Origin: G713 sp034717835
GTDB lineage: Bacteria; Chloroflexota; Anaerolineae; B4-G1; SLSP01
Assembly: GCA_034717835.1 (NCBI GenBank)
Contig: JAYELZ010000145.1
Coordinates: forward strand, 1 to 14,186
DNA length: 14,186 nt
Direction of reading: 5' to 3'
How positions within the stretch are numbered: position 1 is the first letter of the stretch; the number at the start of each line of letters is the position of its first letter. The position numbers and the translations under genes were made by a program. This document shows positions 1 through 6,501 of this stretch, piece by piece. Under the pieces are notes generated by a model. That model did no database searches. It saw nothing but the letters and a program-made list of their open reading frames with translations, and was not told the DNA's origin.

Positions 1-392
1 TTCTTGGCCCATTGACCGGCTTTCATGGTCGCGTCGGCGCGCGCGAGGGGCCGGGCTAGCGAGAACATCAAGCCGAGCGCTAACTCCGCGACGGCGTTGG
101 TGCTGGCTGCCGGGGTATTGGCGACGGTGACGCCCTTGCTCTCCGCGTATTTCACGTCAATGTTGTCCAGTCCCACGCCGGCGCGGATGATGAGAGAGAG
201 CTTCTCCGCTCGATCAATCAGCGGCTCGCGGACTTTGGTGCGCCCGCGTACCGCCATCCCCTCGTACTCCGCAATGATCTCGGCGAGCGCGTCGAGTTCG
301 ATATCGTCGCGCACATCAACCGTGATGCCCAGGGCACGCATTCCCTCAATGGCGGCGGCTGAGATAGGATCACAAACTATTAATTTGGTCAT
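1..392 (-). CDS. serA: D-3-phosphoglycerate dehydrogenase, N-terminal part (cut by window edge)
   Basis: This is the first ~130 residues of a D-isomer-specific 2-hydroxyacid dehydrogenase, best matched to 3-phosphoglycerate dehydrogenase, which oxidises 3-phosphoglycerate to 3-phosphohydroxypyruvate with NAD+ in serine synthesis. Visible marks are the N-terminal MTKLIVCDPIS, then GMAVRGRTKV, the substrate-site segment RAGVGLDNID and the helix segment NTPAASTNAVAELALGLM that leads into the NAD-binding domain. The NAD-binding Rossmann motif, the catalytic Arg/Glu/His and any ACT domain lie beyond the left edge. The ATG at 392 is preceded by AGGAG (complement of 399-403) at a normal spacing. It follows a class V aminotransferase gene on the same strand, 120 bp upstream, so the two probably form a unit. 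The family call is firm. Other 2-hydroxyacid dehydrogenases are possible but less likely. Confidence 0.9.
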   Translation of the reverse strand, partial: MTKLIVCDPISAAAIEGMRALGITVDVRDDIELDALAEIIAEYEGMAVRGRTKVREPLIDRAEKLSLIIRAGVGLDNIDVKYAESKGVTVANTPAASTNAVAELALGLMFSLARPLARADATMKAGQWAK

Positions 393-415
393 TTAGATCT
401 CCTTATTTAGTCAAA

Positions 416-480
416 TAGTCTTTAGTCCGGTAGTCTTTGGTCCGGTAGTCTTTAGTCGGGTGGTCTTTAGTCGGGTAGTC
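416..480. repeat. 15-bp tandem repeat between the aminotransferase gene and serA
   Basis: Four consecutive 15-bp units are seen at 416-430, 431-445, 446-460 and 461-475, with a consensus near TAGTCTTTAGTCSGG, followed by a partial fifth (TAGTC, 476-480). Units differ at one to three positions. The array fills much of the 120-bp gap within the presumed operon, and no reading frame crosses it convincingly. It has no spacers, so it is not CRISPR. Function unknown. Confidence 0.85.
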
Positions 481-512
481 GTTGCTATCTGCGTAATCTG
501 TGGATATTGGGG

Positions 513-1586
513 TTACGCTAGTCCCAGGATATCATTGATCTCGCCTAGCAGCCACTGAATGTCGGCGACGGTGAGATCGCCCATGTGAGCGATGCGGAAA
601 GTCTTCTCGCGCAGCTGTGAGCCGTAACCGTTGGAGATCATCGCGCCGCGCTGGCCCAGCTCTTTGTTCAGCTCAGCCACGTTGATACCACGGGTGTTCT
701 TGATTGTGGTGACGGTATTGGAGAGGAAACGCGCGTCGGAGAAGAGCGCGAAATACTGGCGCGCCCAATCCCGGACGGTATCGGCCATCTCTTGATGCCG
801 CGCCCAGCGATTATCCAACCCTTCCGCCAGAATATCGTCCAATTGTACATTGAGCGCCTGGATCAGGCTGACGGCCGGGGTGGCGGGGGTCTGGTCGCGT
901 TTGTAGTATTTGAGCGCGCGCTGGAAATCGAAGTAGAAGCCACGGTTCGGGGTGGCCTCGACCCGCTTGAGCATCCGCTCGCTGACGGCAGCTACACTCA
1001 AGCCGGGGGGCATGGCCAACGCCTTCTGGGAGCTGGCCAGCACTACGTCCAAATCCCAAGCGTCAAATTCTACCTTCGCGCCGGCAAAGCCAGAGACGGC
1101 ATCAACCAAGATCACCACATCCGGGTACTTCTCGCGCACCAGCGCCGCGATATCTTTGAGCGGGTTCATCACGCCGGTAGAGGTCTCGTTGAAGGTGACG
1201 GTCAGCGTGTCGTAATCGCCTTTGCTCAACGCCTCATCTACGATCTCTGGAGTGATACCTTGGCCCCAATCCACGCTCACGTGATCCACCGGCAAACCGT
1301 TGGCGACGGCCAAGTTGTACCAGCGTTGGGAGAAAGCCCCGCAGATGGTGACCAAACCGCGTTTCTGTACGGCTTGGCGGATCGAGCCTTCCATTACGCC
1401 GGTGCCGGAGCTGGCAATGAGGAAAACGGGTTGCTCAGTGTAGAAGAGTTTCTGGAGTTTGGGACGAATGGCGCCTTGCAGGTCAGAATAATCCTGGCTA
1501 CGATGTCCAATCATTAACGCTGTCTGTGCTTCTAAAATCCTTTCGCGTACATGCGTCGGGCCGGGAATAAAAAGCTTCTTGTACAT
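513..1586 (-). CDS. Class V PLP-dependent aminotransferase (serine/alanine-glyoxylate aminotransferase family)
   Basis: A 357-residue aminotransferase of fold type I, class V, a normal length for the family. Such enzymes move the amino group of serine, alanine or phosphoserine to a 2-oxo acid using PLP. Visible marks are the N-terminal FIPGPTHV, the PLP phosphate-binding region SSGTGVMEGSIR (about 59-70), NETSTGVMNP (133-142), the PLP-ring aspartate in LVDAVSG (D162) and the Schiff-base lysine in ASSQKALAMPPG (K188). The ATG at 1586 is chosen because AGGAGG (complement of 1595-1600) lies at the right distance. A TTG at 1607 would add seven residues but has no ribosome site. serA follows on the same strand. 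No separate SerC-type gene is seen here, so this enzyme could act as phosphoserine transaminase or as serine-glyoxylate/pyruvate transaminase. The sequence alone does not decide. Confidence 0.88.
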   Translation of the reverse strand: MYKKLFIPGPTHVRERILEAQTALMIGHRSQDYSDLQGAIRPKLQKLFYTEQPVFLIASSGTGVMEGSIRQAVQKRGLVTICGAFSQRWYNLAVANGLPVDHVSVDWGQGITPEIVDEALSKGDYDTLTVTFNETSTGVMNPLKDIAALVREKYPDVVILVDAVSGFAGAKVEFDAWDLDVVLASSQKALAMPPGLSVAAVSERMLKRVEATPNRGFYFDFQRALKYYKRDQTPATPAVSLIQALNVQLDDILAEGLDNRWARHQEMADTVRDWARQYFALFSDARFLSNTVTTIKNTRGINVAELNKELGQRGAMISNGYGSQLREKTFRIAHMGDLTVADIQWLLGEINDILGLA

Positions 1587-1641
1587 ACTTAACAACCTCC
1601 TGTTCAATTGTTGTTAATAAAGTTATTGGATAAGCGCACCT

Positions 1642-1679
1642 AGTATAGCGACGACCTAGAGCTTATGTAGTGTACATAA
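1642..1679 (-). promoter_or_regulatory. Candidate operator palindrome and -10 element upstream of the aminotransferase gene
   Basis: The segment 1663-1679 is a perfect inverted repeat, TTATGTAGTGTACATAA (7-bp arms, 3-bp centre). Reading toward the aminotransferase gene, a -10-like TATACT (complement of 1642-1647) lies 15 bp further on, so the palindrome covers the expected -35 position. That is a common repressor or activator site. No good -35 hexamer is seen, which would suit an activated promoter. The rest of the 160-bp gap (1587-1746) shows nothing else strong. Confidence 0.4.
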
Positions 1680-1746
1680 TACTAACTCAGTAGTGAGTAT
1701 CTGCTAATTGACTGATGTCTGACAACCGTCGACTAATCGTAAGTGG

Positions 1747-1977
1747 TTAACGGTCTTCACGTGTAAGTTTCTCCACCAGGTTTAACAGTCCCCATAACAG
1801 GACAATCGTCGCTGCGCCAGGGATTAGACAGAGCAGCGCCGTCAACGCTTCGGGCCAGCCGTAGACCAAGCCGATGGTAAGAGCGCCCCCCACTATTAAG
1901 ATAACTACCACGGCTAACAATGTCAGCCGTTCGGCACGTTTACGATTTGCGCGTGGATTTGATGGTTCTTCTGACAT
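1747..1977 (-). CDS. Small two-helix membrane protein, unknown function
   Basis: A 76-residue protein that I do not recognise. It has a charged N-terminus (about residues 1-17, rich in Arg, Lys and Glu), two hydrophobic segments (about 19-40 and 43-67) and a short charged C-terminus ending LTREDR. This predicts a hairpin of two membrane helices with both ends on the cytoplasmic side. The ATG at 1977 is preceded by a strong GGGAGG-type ribosome site (complement of about 1985-1990). It lies 63 bp downstream of the eRF1-like gene on the same strand, but a strong hairpin sits between them, so it may be expressed only by readthrough or from its own promoter. The clean ribosome site makes it a likely real gene. 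Function cannot be inferred. Confidence 0.65.
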   Translation of the reverse strand: MSEEPSNPRANRKRAERLTLLAVVVILIVGGALTIGLVYGWPEALTALLCLIPGAATIVLLWGLLNLVEKLTREDR

Positions 1978-1998
1978 TGCTCCGCCTCCCCTAGCAAA

Positions 1999-2029
1999 AC
2001 AGCGGGGGCTTTTTAATGGCCCCCGCTGT
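1999..2029 (-). terminator. Hairpin terminator after the eRF1-like gene
   Basis: A perfect 11-bp stem (ACAGCGGGGGC at 1999-2009 with GCCCCCGCTGT at 2019-2029) and a 9-nt loop. On the minus strand it begins 12 bases after the stop codon of the eRF1-like gene and is followed by a short run of T (TTTTG). This fits a Rho-independent terminator or attenuator in front of the small membrane-protein gene. Confidence 0.75.
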
Positions 2030-2040
2030 CAGGTCAAACT

Positions 2041-3150
2041 CTAATAACGCAACAACGCGCCGATCTTAGCCGCACCAATAATCTCGTCATCTACCACTTG
2101 TACCGTGCCTCCCTTTTCCACCACTTGCGCGACCACGGCCTCCGCCGCATCAGGGATTTCCTCAAATTCCGCCTGGCAGAAAGGGCAAATATCCAGCTGT
2201 TGGGCGGTTAGATACCCACAACCACGGCAACGATAACCGGGCGCGTGGTAATCACGTCCTACCACCAGAACTTGAATGCTCCCCTGTTGTGCTGCGCTCA
2301 ATGTCTCACCTAAGCGGATGACTCCGTTAGATCCCTTCGCCGCCGCTGTGATGACCGTATCTACTAAGGCCTCTTTGCGTTGACGTCCCAGGGACTCCAA
2401 CAGCTGCAACGAAGTCCCGCAGAGTTGCGTGGGGCTAGTCTCCATATCAGCCGCGAAGGTGCCCACTACAGTATTAGCCAAGTCTAGCGGGAGTAGTTTC
2501 TGAATGCGCGCCACATTGATGTCAGTGCCGGCCAGCAACAACCGGCGGGGTTTATACTTCTGGCAGAACTTAGCTAGTTCCGCTACCATATCGCGGTAGT
2601 TGCGGTGTGCAATCTCTGCCCGTTTATTCTTTGACCCTCCGCCGTGCATCCCTACACGGGAAGAGCCTTTCTCTTTACGTGCTCCCTGCAGCTCTTGGCC
2701 CAGAAAACCTTCTTGAGTGACCAGCTCTCCCATCTGGAAGAGAGAGAAACGCGCTCCTTGTTGATCCACTAACGCTACCGCAAAACGGCCGTAGAGGCCA
2801 TCAATTTCAACCAACGGAGAAATATACGGTTTCCGTGCGACCGTTACCCCAGAACGCACCGGCACCGCAAGAGGGATGATCTGCCAAAGCTCGTCCGCCT
2901 GCCTGGAAAAGAATATTAGACTCTGTCCTGTTCCATTGAATTCCAGGTTGATATATTGCTCAATAGCCTTCAAATCAGCATCTTCAGCTTCAGATTCTGC
3001 CTCTCTAAGCATCTCCTGGAGGATGAGTTGGGATTCTTCTAGCGTATGCTTGGTGGGATCGAGATTCAAATAGACACTCAGGATTGGCCCAGAACCTTCA
3101 ATCGTAGCTAACTCTCGCAGCAAGTTTTCATTGAACATAATTTTTACCAC
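2041..3150 (-). CDS. Bacterial eRF1-like (baeRF/Vms1-related) protein with zinc ribbon
   Basis: A 369-residue protein resembling the middle and C-terminal domains of archaeo-eukaryotic release factor eRF1, as in the bacterial baeRF/Vms1-like families thought to act on stalled ribosomes. An N-terminal helical region (about 1-75) is followed by the RNase H-like domain (about 120-225). This carries a glycine-rich loop MHGGGSKNKRAEIAHRNYRD (168-187), which occupies the place of the eRF1 GGQ loop but reads GGS. An L7Ae-like C-terminal domain (about 255-369) has an inserted zinc ribbon: C308 and C311 in CRGC, C322 and C325 in CPFC. The GTG start at 3150 has AGGAG five bases upstream. An ATG at 3138 is a possible alternative start. 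A strong terminator follows. The family assignment comes from motif order and is fairly firm. The biochemical role, peptidyl-tRNA hydrolysis or ribosome rescue, is inferred and may be altered by the missing glutamine. Confidence 0.75.
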   Translation of the reverse strand: MVKIMFNENLLRELATIEGSGPILSVYLNLDPTKHTLEESQLILQEMLREAESEAEDADLKAIEQYINLEFNGTGQSLIFFSRQADELWQIIPLAVPVRSGVTVARKPYISPLVEIDGLYGRFAVALVDQQGARFSLFQMGELVTQEGFLGQELQGARKEKGSSRVGMHGGGSKNKRAEIAHRNYRDMVAELAKFCQKYKPRRLLLAGTDINVARIQKLLPLDLANTVVGTFAADMETSPTQLCGTSLQLLESLGRQRKEALVDTVITAAAKGSNGVIRLGETLSAAQQGSIQVLVVGRDYHAPGYRCRGCGYLTAQQLDICPFCQAEFEEIPDAAEAVVAQVVEKGGTVQVVDDEIIGAAKIGALLRY

Positions 3151-3249
3151 CCTTTCTCCTTAGCATATAGAATTGGAGTTAAGTTGAACTTATTGAATAT
3201 AAACAAGCTACATGGCACCTCCCCGGACTAAACTGGTTTACCCCCCTAA

Positions 3250-3292
3250 AACAGCGCTGCGGGTTTCCTATTTGGCAACCCGCAGCGCTGTT
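3250..3292. terminator. Long perfect hairpin in the radC / eRF1-like gap
   Basis: A 16-bp perfect stem (3250-3265 pairing with 3277-3292, arm AACAGCGCTGCGGGTT) with an 11-nt loop. On the minus strand it is followed by a weak TTTA tail and lies about 220 bp downstream of radC and 100 bp upstream of the eRF1-like gene. It could terminate radC transcripts or be a leader structure of the eRF1-like mRNA. The lack of a U-rich tail makes the terminator role uncertain. Confidence 0.5.
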
Positions 3293-3445
3293 GAAACTCT
3301 TGTATTACCATTTCCTGTCGTGTTCATTAACATACTCTCACCTTTGCAACTCCGCATCCAACCTTATTGTATGCAGATTCCCATAAGGTGTCAAGCAGCA
3401 GTTTAAATCGCGGGAGACGATTAACCAGTTAGATTTCTGGCTGCG

Positions 3446-3479
3446 TATGGCGGGTTGCGCATGGTATGAACCCGCCATA
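3446..3479. terminator. Hairpin just downstream of radC
   Basis: A perfect 11-bp stem (TATGGCGGGTT at 3446-3456 with AACCCGCCATA at 3469-3479) and a 12-nt loop, beginning 37 bases past the radC stop codon on the minus strand. No T-run follows, so it is terminator-like but may instead stabilise the 3' end. Apart from this hairpin and the one at 3250-3292, the 365-bp gap 3151-3515 holds nothing I can name. No convincing promoter for the eRF1-like gene was found. Confidence 0.5.
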
Positions 3480-3515
3480 TATTCGAAGCAAGTCCAGCTA
3501 ACGCGACATACGAGG

Positions 3516-4211
3516 TTATGCTTCTTCAAAGCCCAAGCCCTTTTCGCGCAGACTAACGTAGCGATTATGTCCAATCACCAGATGATCCAACACTTCGACT
3601 TCTAGCAACTTCCCGGCCTTAACCAGACGGCGAGTTAGCGCGATATCTTCCGGCGAGGGATGGGGATCGCCAGAGGGGTGATTATGCGCCACGATTATAC
3701 CGGCACAGTTACGCTGGATCGCGCCGCGAAAGACCTCGGCGGTGCGCACCAGCGAGGTGTTGAGGCTGCCTTTGTAAAGGATTTCTTGATCGATGACGCG
3801 ATTACGAGTATCCAAGTAGAGCACCACGAAATTTTCTTGGGTTTTGTGTCCCAGGAGAGGCAGTAGGATGTGGGAAGCGTCAGAAGGAGCGCGGATTTGC
3901 AGGCGTTCTTCGGGCGACTCGGCCATGAGACGGCGCCCCAATTCAAAGGCGGCGAGCAATTGCGCGCTCTTGGCCGGTCCCAGACCGCGCACGTTGACCA
4001 GTTGCGAGAACTCAGCGCGCGCCAAATCTGCCAGCCCCCCGAATTCCCCCAAGATACGGCTGGACATGGTGAGGACATTTTCCCCGCCCATCCCGGTGCG
4101 GAGAATAATCGCCAGCAATTCCGAGGTGGAGAGGGCTTGCGGGCCGGCGTGTTCCAGCCGCTCGCGGGGCCGTTCCTTGACGGGCATCTCTTTGACGGTG
4201 ATGTAGGACAT
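3516..4211 (-). CDS. radC: RadC family JAB/MPN-domain protein
   Basis: A 231-residue RadC-family protein, normal length. The N-terminal part has MPVKERPRERL, found at the start of most RadC proteins, then ALSTSELLAIILRTG and a helix-hairpin-helix segment VRGLGPAKSAQLLAAFELG (about 74-92). The C-terminal domain is a JAMM/MPN metalloprotease-like fold with the motif HNHPSGDPHPSPED (176-189; H176, H178 and D189 as likely metal ligands) after QENFVVLYLDTRN. RadC is often listed as a DNA-repair protein, but its true activity is not settled. The ATG at 4211 is preceded by GGGAGG (complement of about 4220-4225). A longer frame reaching 4313 has no ribosome site and would run through the divergent promoter region. 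It is transcribed away from the zinc-ribbon membrane protein. Confidence 0.93.
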   Translation of the reverse strand: MSYITVKEMPVKERPRERLEHAGPQALSTSELLAIILRTGMGGENVLTMSSRILGEFGGLADLARAEFSQLVNVRGLGPAKSAQLLAAFELGRRLMAESPEERLQIRAPSDASHILLPLLGHKTQENFVVLYLDTRNRVIDQEILYKGSLNTSLVRTAEVFRGAIQRNCAGIIVAHNHPSGDPHPSPEDIALTRRLVKAGKLLEVEVLDHLVIGHNRYVSLREKGLGFEEA

Positions 4212-4216
4212 AACTC

Positions 4217-4244
4217 TTGCCTCCCTTTCGGGCAATGGTATACT
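4217..4244 (+). promoter_or_regulatory. Candidate promoter for the zinc-ribbon membrane protein gene
   Basis: TTGCCT (4217-4222), a 16-bp spacer and TATACT (4239-4244) give a sigma70-like promoter with four and five of six consensus bases. The predicted start near 4251 leaves a leader of about 50 bases before the ATG at 4302. The element lies in the 90-bp gap between divergent genes and overlaps the radC ribosome site on the other strand. Confidence 0.45.
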
Positions 4245-4301
4245 TCCTGTTGGTATGGCGTGCGTTTGATTACTGGATTGCCGGATTAACCAGGAGATTT
4301 C

Positions 4302-4787
4302 ATGATTGATCAACTATTGGAACAATTAGTGCCCCTAGTCACAGGATTGATAGTAGTCATCTCAGTTTTTGTCACCAGTCTCTGGTTGGGCATGGTGTTG
4401 TGGACTTTCCGCGATATTCGCGCGCGGACGCGCGATCTTATCGTGCAGATCATGGCCACCTTGATGGTGACAGTGCTCACGCTCCCGGGTTTGATTGTCT
4501 ACTTCTTGATCCGCCCACACGAAACTCTGACAGAGGCCTATGAACGTGCTTTGGAACAAGAAGCGCTCTTGCAAGCCATCGAGGAGCCGGAAGTCTGTGC
4601 TTCTTGCGGGGCTAAGGTTAGCCAGGAATTCCTTTATTGTCCCTATTGCCACACACAGTTGAAGAAAAGTTGTGGGTATTGTAACCAGCTCTTAGAGTTG
4701 GAGTGGAATATCTGCCCTTACTGTGGCACCGCCCAAAACACGCAAGTAGTGGAACCGGTGCTGGGGTCGGAAGAAGAACCACTTTAA
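4302..4787 (+). CDS. Two-helix membrane protein with double zinc ribbon
   Basis: A 161-residue protein with two predicted membrane helices (about 10-36 and 47-70) joined by a short basic loop (FRDIRARTRD). An acidic helical linker (about 73-96) and a cytoplasmic-type C-terminal part with two zinc ribbons follow. The cysteine pairs are C99/C102 with C113/C116, and C124/C127 with C138/C141 (CASC, CPYC, CGYC, CPYC). This resembles the double-zinc-ribbon (DZR) architecture found as an accessory region in many bacterial membrane proteins, where it probably mediates protein or nucleic-acid contacts. The start has AGGAG at 4292-4296, five bases before the ATG. It is divergent from radC and ends against pyruvate kinase. 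No specific function is known to me. Confidence 0.8.
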   Translation: MIDQLLEQLVPLVTGLIVVISVFVTSLWLGMVLWTFRDIRARTRDLIVQIMATLMVTVLTLPGLIVYFLIRPHETLTEAYERALEQEALLQAIEEPEVCASCGAKVSQEFLYCPYCHTQLKKSCGYCNQLLELEWNICPYCGTAQNTQVVEPVLGSEEEPL

Positions 4788-4824
4788 GATTGCCTGTTTC
4801 TACCAATGCTATTCCCTCAAATTC

Positions 4825-4866
4825 CCGGGACGCAGATTGGTGCAGCTAAGTTTCTCTGCGTCCCGG
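4825..4866. terminator. Hairpin between convergent genes, possible bidirectional terminator
   Basis: A 12-bp perfect stem (4825-4836 with 4855-4866, arm CCGGGACGCAGA) and an 18-nt loop. It sits between the stop of the zinc-ribbon gene (4787) and the stop of the convergent pyruvate kinase gene (4878). The flanks are AT-rich (AATAAAATTA on the plus side, GGGAATTTG on the minus side) rather than true T-runs. The position is right for a shared terminator. Confidence 0.6.
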
Positions 4867-4877
4867 CTGCAATAAAA

Positions 4878-6383
4878 TTACTTCTCCCCTAAATCCGCCT
4901 CGCGCACAGTGTGTACTTTGAGCATATTGGTCACACCATGCACCTCGAAGGGAATGCCCGCGGTCAACACCACATTGCTACCCACATCCGCGAAGCCACA
5001 AGCCACGGCGGATTGTACTAAACTCTGGATCATCTGATCGGTATCGTCAAAGGGAGCGACCAGGACCGGCGTTACTCCCCAGATCAATTGGAGGCGGCAA
5101 GCCGTCTCCTTGAAAGGGGTAGCGGCTACCAGCGGGCAGCGGGGCCGGTGCCGGGCTACCAAGCGCGCGGTGCGCCCCGATTCGGTGGAAGTGAGGATTG
5201 CGGTGCTCTGGCACTCCTCGGCAATTTTGACCGTCCCGCGTCCAATTGCCCGCGAGATCAGATTCCGCATGGATTGGGGGTCAGTGGGTTCATCCTGCGT
5301 GGTGATTTTTAATAACTGATTATAGGGGAACTCCGTAGAACCTTCGACCGTCTGGGCAATTTTAGCCATCATCTGCACCGCCTCTACGGGGAATCTGCCC
5401 ACGGAGGTCTCGCCGGAGAGCATCACCGCGTCGCTGCCATCCAAAATCGCGTTGGCGACATCAGAAGCTTCCGCGCGGGTGGGACGGGGATTCTCAATCA
5501 TGGATTGGAGCATCTGCGTCGCGGTGATCACCGGCCGGCCCAGCTGGTTGCAAAGCCGGATGATTCGCTTTTGAGCCAGCGGCACCTGCTCTGGAGCAAT
5601 CTCCACGCCCAGATCACCACGGGCGACCATGACCGCGTCTGAGGCCTGCACAATCCCGGGCAAGTCCAGCAAAGCCTCCGGTTTTTCAATTTTGGCTACC
5701 AGCGCCGGCCAGTGATGCGGATTCTCACCTGGACGCCGGACTTGTTTCTCTGCCTGGGCCAGCTTCATCAAGAAAGCGCGTAATTGCCCCACGTCGCTGG
5801 CGCGCCGCACAAACGAGAGCGCCAGGTAATCCAGCTGCAACTCCAGAGCGAGCTCCGCATCTTGATAATCCTTCTCCGTCAGCGTCGGGATCTGCAAATC
5901 CGCACCAGGAAGGTTGACGCCCTTGTGCGAGGTCAGCACGCCGCCCACCCGGACGCGGCAGCGTATCTCCGGCGGCGCGATAGCGCTGATCTCCAACTCC
6001 AACGAGCCGTCATCCAACAAAATCCGGTCCTCCAGGTGCAAATCAGGGATGATCTCCGGATGCGGGAAAGGGATTTCTTTAGTGGGCGACTGCACCTCCC
6101 CGGCGGTCAGAGTGACAATTTCTCCCACGCGCAGTTCCACCCCTTCTTCAGGTAGATTACCCACGCGAATTTTGGGGCCTTGCAGGTCGCCCATCACTGC
6201 CACGTAGCGACCTTCCTCGTCGGCTACCCGGCGGATTAACGACACCATCCGCCGTTTATTGGCGTGTGTGCCGTGGGAGAAGTTGAGACGGGCGACGGTC
6301 ATGCCAGCATGTATCAACGCGCGGATTATCTCTGGGGAATCCGTGGCCGGACCCAATGTACATACAATTTTCGTCAGTGGCAT
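4878..6383 (-). CDS. pyk: Pyruvate kinase
   Basis: A 501-residue pyruvate kinase, which transfers phosphate from phosphoenolpyruvate to ADP as the last step of glycolysis in the cytosol. The (beta/alpha)8 barrel shows KIVCTLGPAT (5-14), ARLNFSHG (31-38), GDLQGPKIR (65-73), the catalytic region VAKIEKPEAL (229-238; K231, E233), VARGDLGVE (253-261) and ITATQMLQSM (286-295). The beta-barrel B domain spans about 75-160. The C-terminal allosteric-type domain (about 360-501) is present, without the extra PEP-utiliser domain found in some bacteria. At the residues that set monovalent-cation dependence the protein has L67, Q68, K71 and V74, the K+-independent type. A longer than usual loop lies at about 208-226. 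The ATG at 6383 follows AGGAGG. It is divergent from the zinc operon. Confidence 0.97.
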   Translation of the reverse strand: MPLTKIVCTLGPATDSPEIIRALIHAGMTVARLNFSHGTHANKRRMVSLIRRVADEEGRYVAVMGDLQGPKIRVGNLPEEGVELRVGEIVTLTAGEVQSPTKEIPFPHPEIIPDLHLEDRILLDDGSLELEISAIAPPEIRCRVRVGGVLTSHKGVNLPGADLQIPTLTEKDYQDAELALELQLDYLALSFVRRASDVGQLRAFLMKLAQAEKQVRRPGENPHHWPALVAKIEKPEALLDLPGIVQASDAVMVARGDLGVEIAPEQVPLAQKRIIRLCNQLGRPVITATQMLQSMIENPRPTRAEASDVANAILDGSDAVMLSGETSVGRFPVEAVQMMAKIAQTVEGSTEFPYNQLLKITTQDEPTDPQSMRNLISRAIGRGTVKIAEECQSTAILTSTESGRTARLVARHRPRCPLVAATPFKETACRLQLIWGVTPVLVAPFDDTDQMIQSLVQSAVACGFADVGSNVVLTAGIPFEVHGVTNMLKVHTVREADLGEK

Positions 6384-6433
6384 AGTGCCTCCTTGTCTTG
6401 TTAACTACGGTGGGACTGTTCACATTGGAGAAG

Positions 6434-6461
6434 ATTTTACTGTGGAATACCAGATGAGCAA
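6434..6461 (-). promoter_or_regulatory. Candidate promoter for pyk
   Basis: Reading on the minus strand, TTGCTC (complement of 6456-6461), a 16-bp spacer and TAAAAT (complement of 6434-6439) resemble a sigma70 promoter, with a good -10 and a partial -35. The predicted leader to the ATG at 6383 is about 45 bases. It lies back to back with the zinc operon promoter, whose -35 is only 10 bp away. Confidence 0.4.
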
Positions 6462-6470
6462 ATAGCGATA

Positions 6471-6498
6471 TTGACAAAATCATCTCTCGCCGTATAAT
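6471..6498 (+). promoter_or_regulatory. Consensus sigma70-type promoter of the zinc operon
   Basis: TTGACA at 6471-6476 and TATAAT at 6493-6498 match the consensus at all twelve positions, with a 16-bp spacer. Transcription should begin near 6505, giving a leader of about 30 bases before the TTG start of zur. Such a strong basal promoter fits a gene set controlled by repression. Confidence 0.82.
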
Positions 6499-6501
6499 TA
6501 T

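Noticed and set aside
25..396. Open frame on the plus strand at the left edge
   Set aside because: It is antisense to serA, whose minus-strand translation gives clear dehydrogenase motifs and a good ribosome site.
416..480. Tandem repeat considered as a CRISPR array
   Set aside because: Units are 15 bp, directly abutting, with no spacers.
792..1517. Long plus-strand open frame of 241 residues
   Set aside because: It mirrors the aminotransferase gene; the translation has no family motifs and no ribosome site.
3212..3406. Short plus-strand open frame in the radC / eRF1-like gap
   Set aside because: It runs through the 16-bp hairpin, has no ribosome site and no recognisable motif.
3151..3515. 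tRNA or riboswitch in the largest gene-free stretch
   Set aside because: No cloverleaf or T-loop sequence and no known aptamer motif could be traced on either strand; only the two hairpins stand out.
4212..4313. N-terminal extension of RadC
   Set aside because: No ribosome site upstream; it would cover the divergent promoter region, while the ATG at 4211 has a strong site and the family start motif follows.
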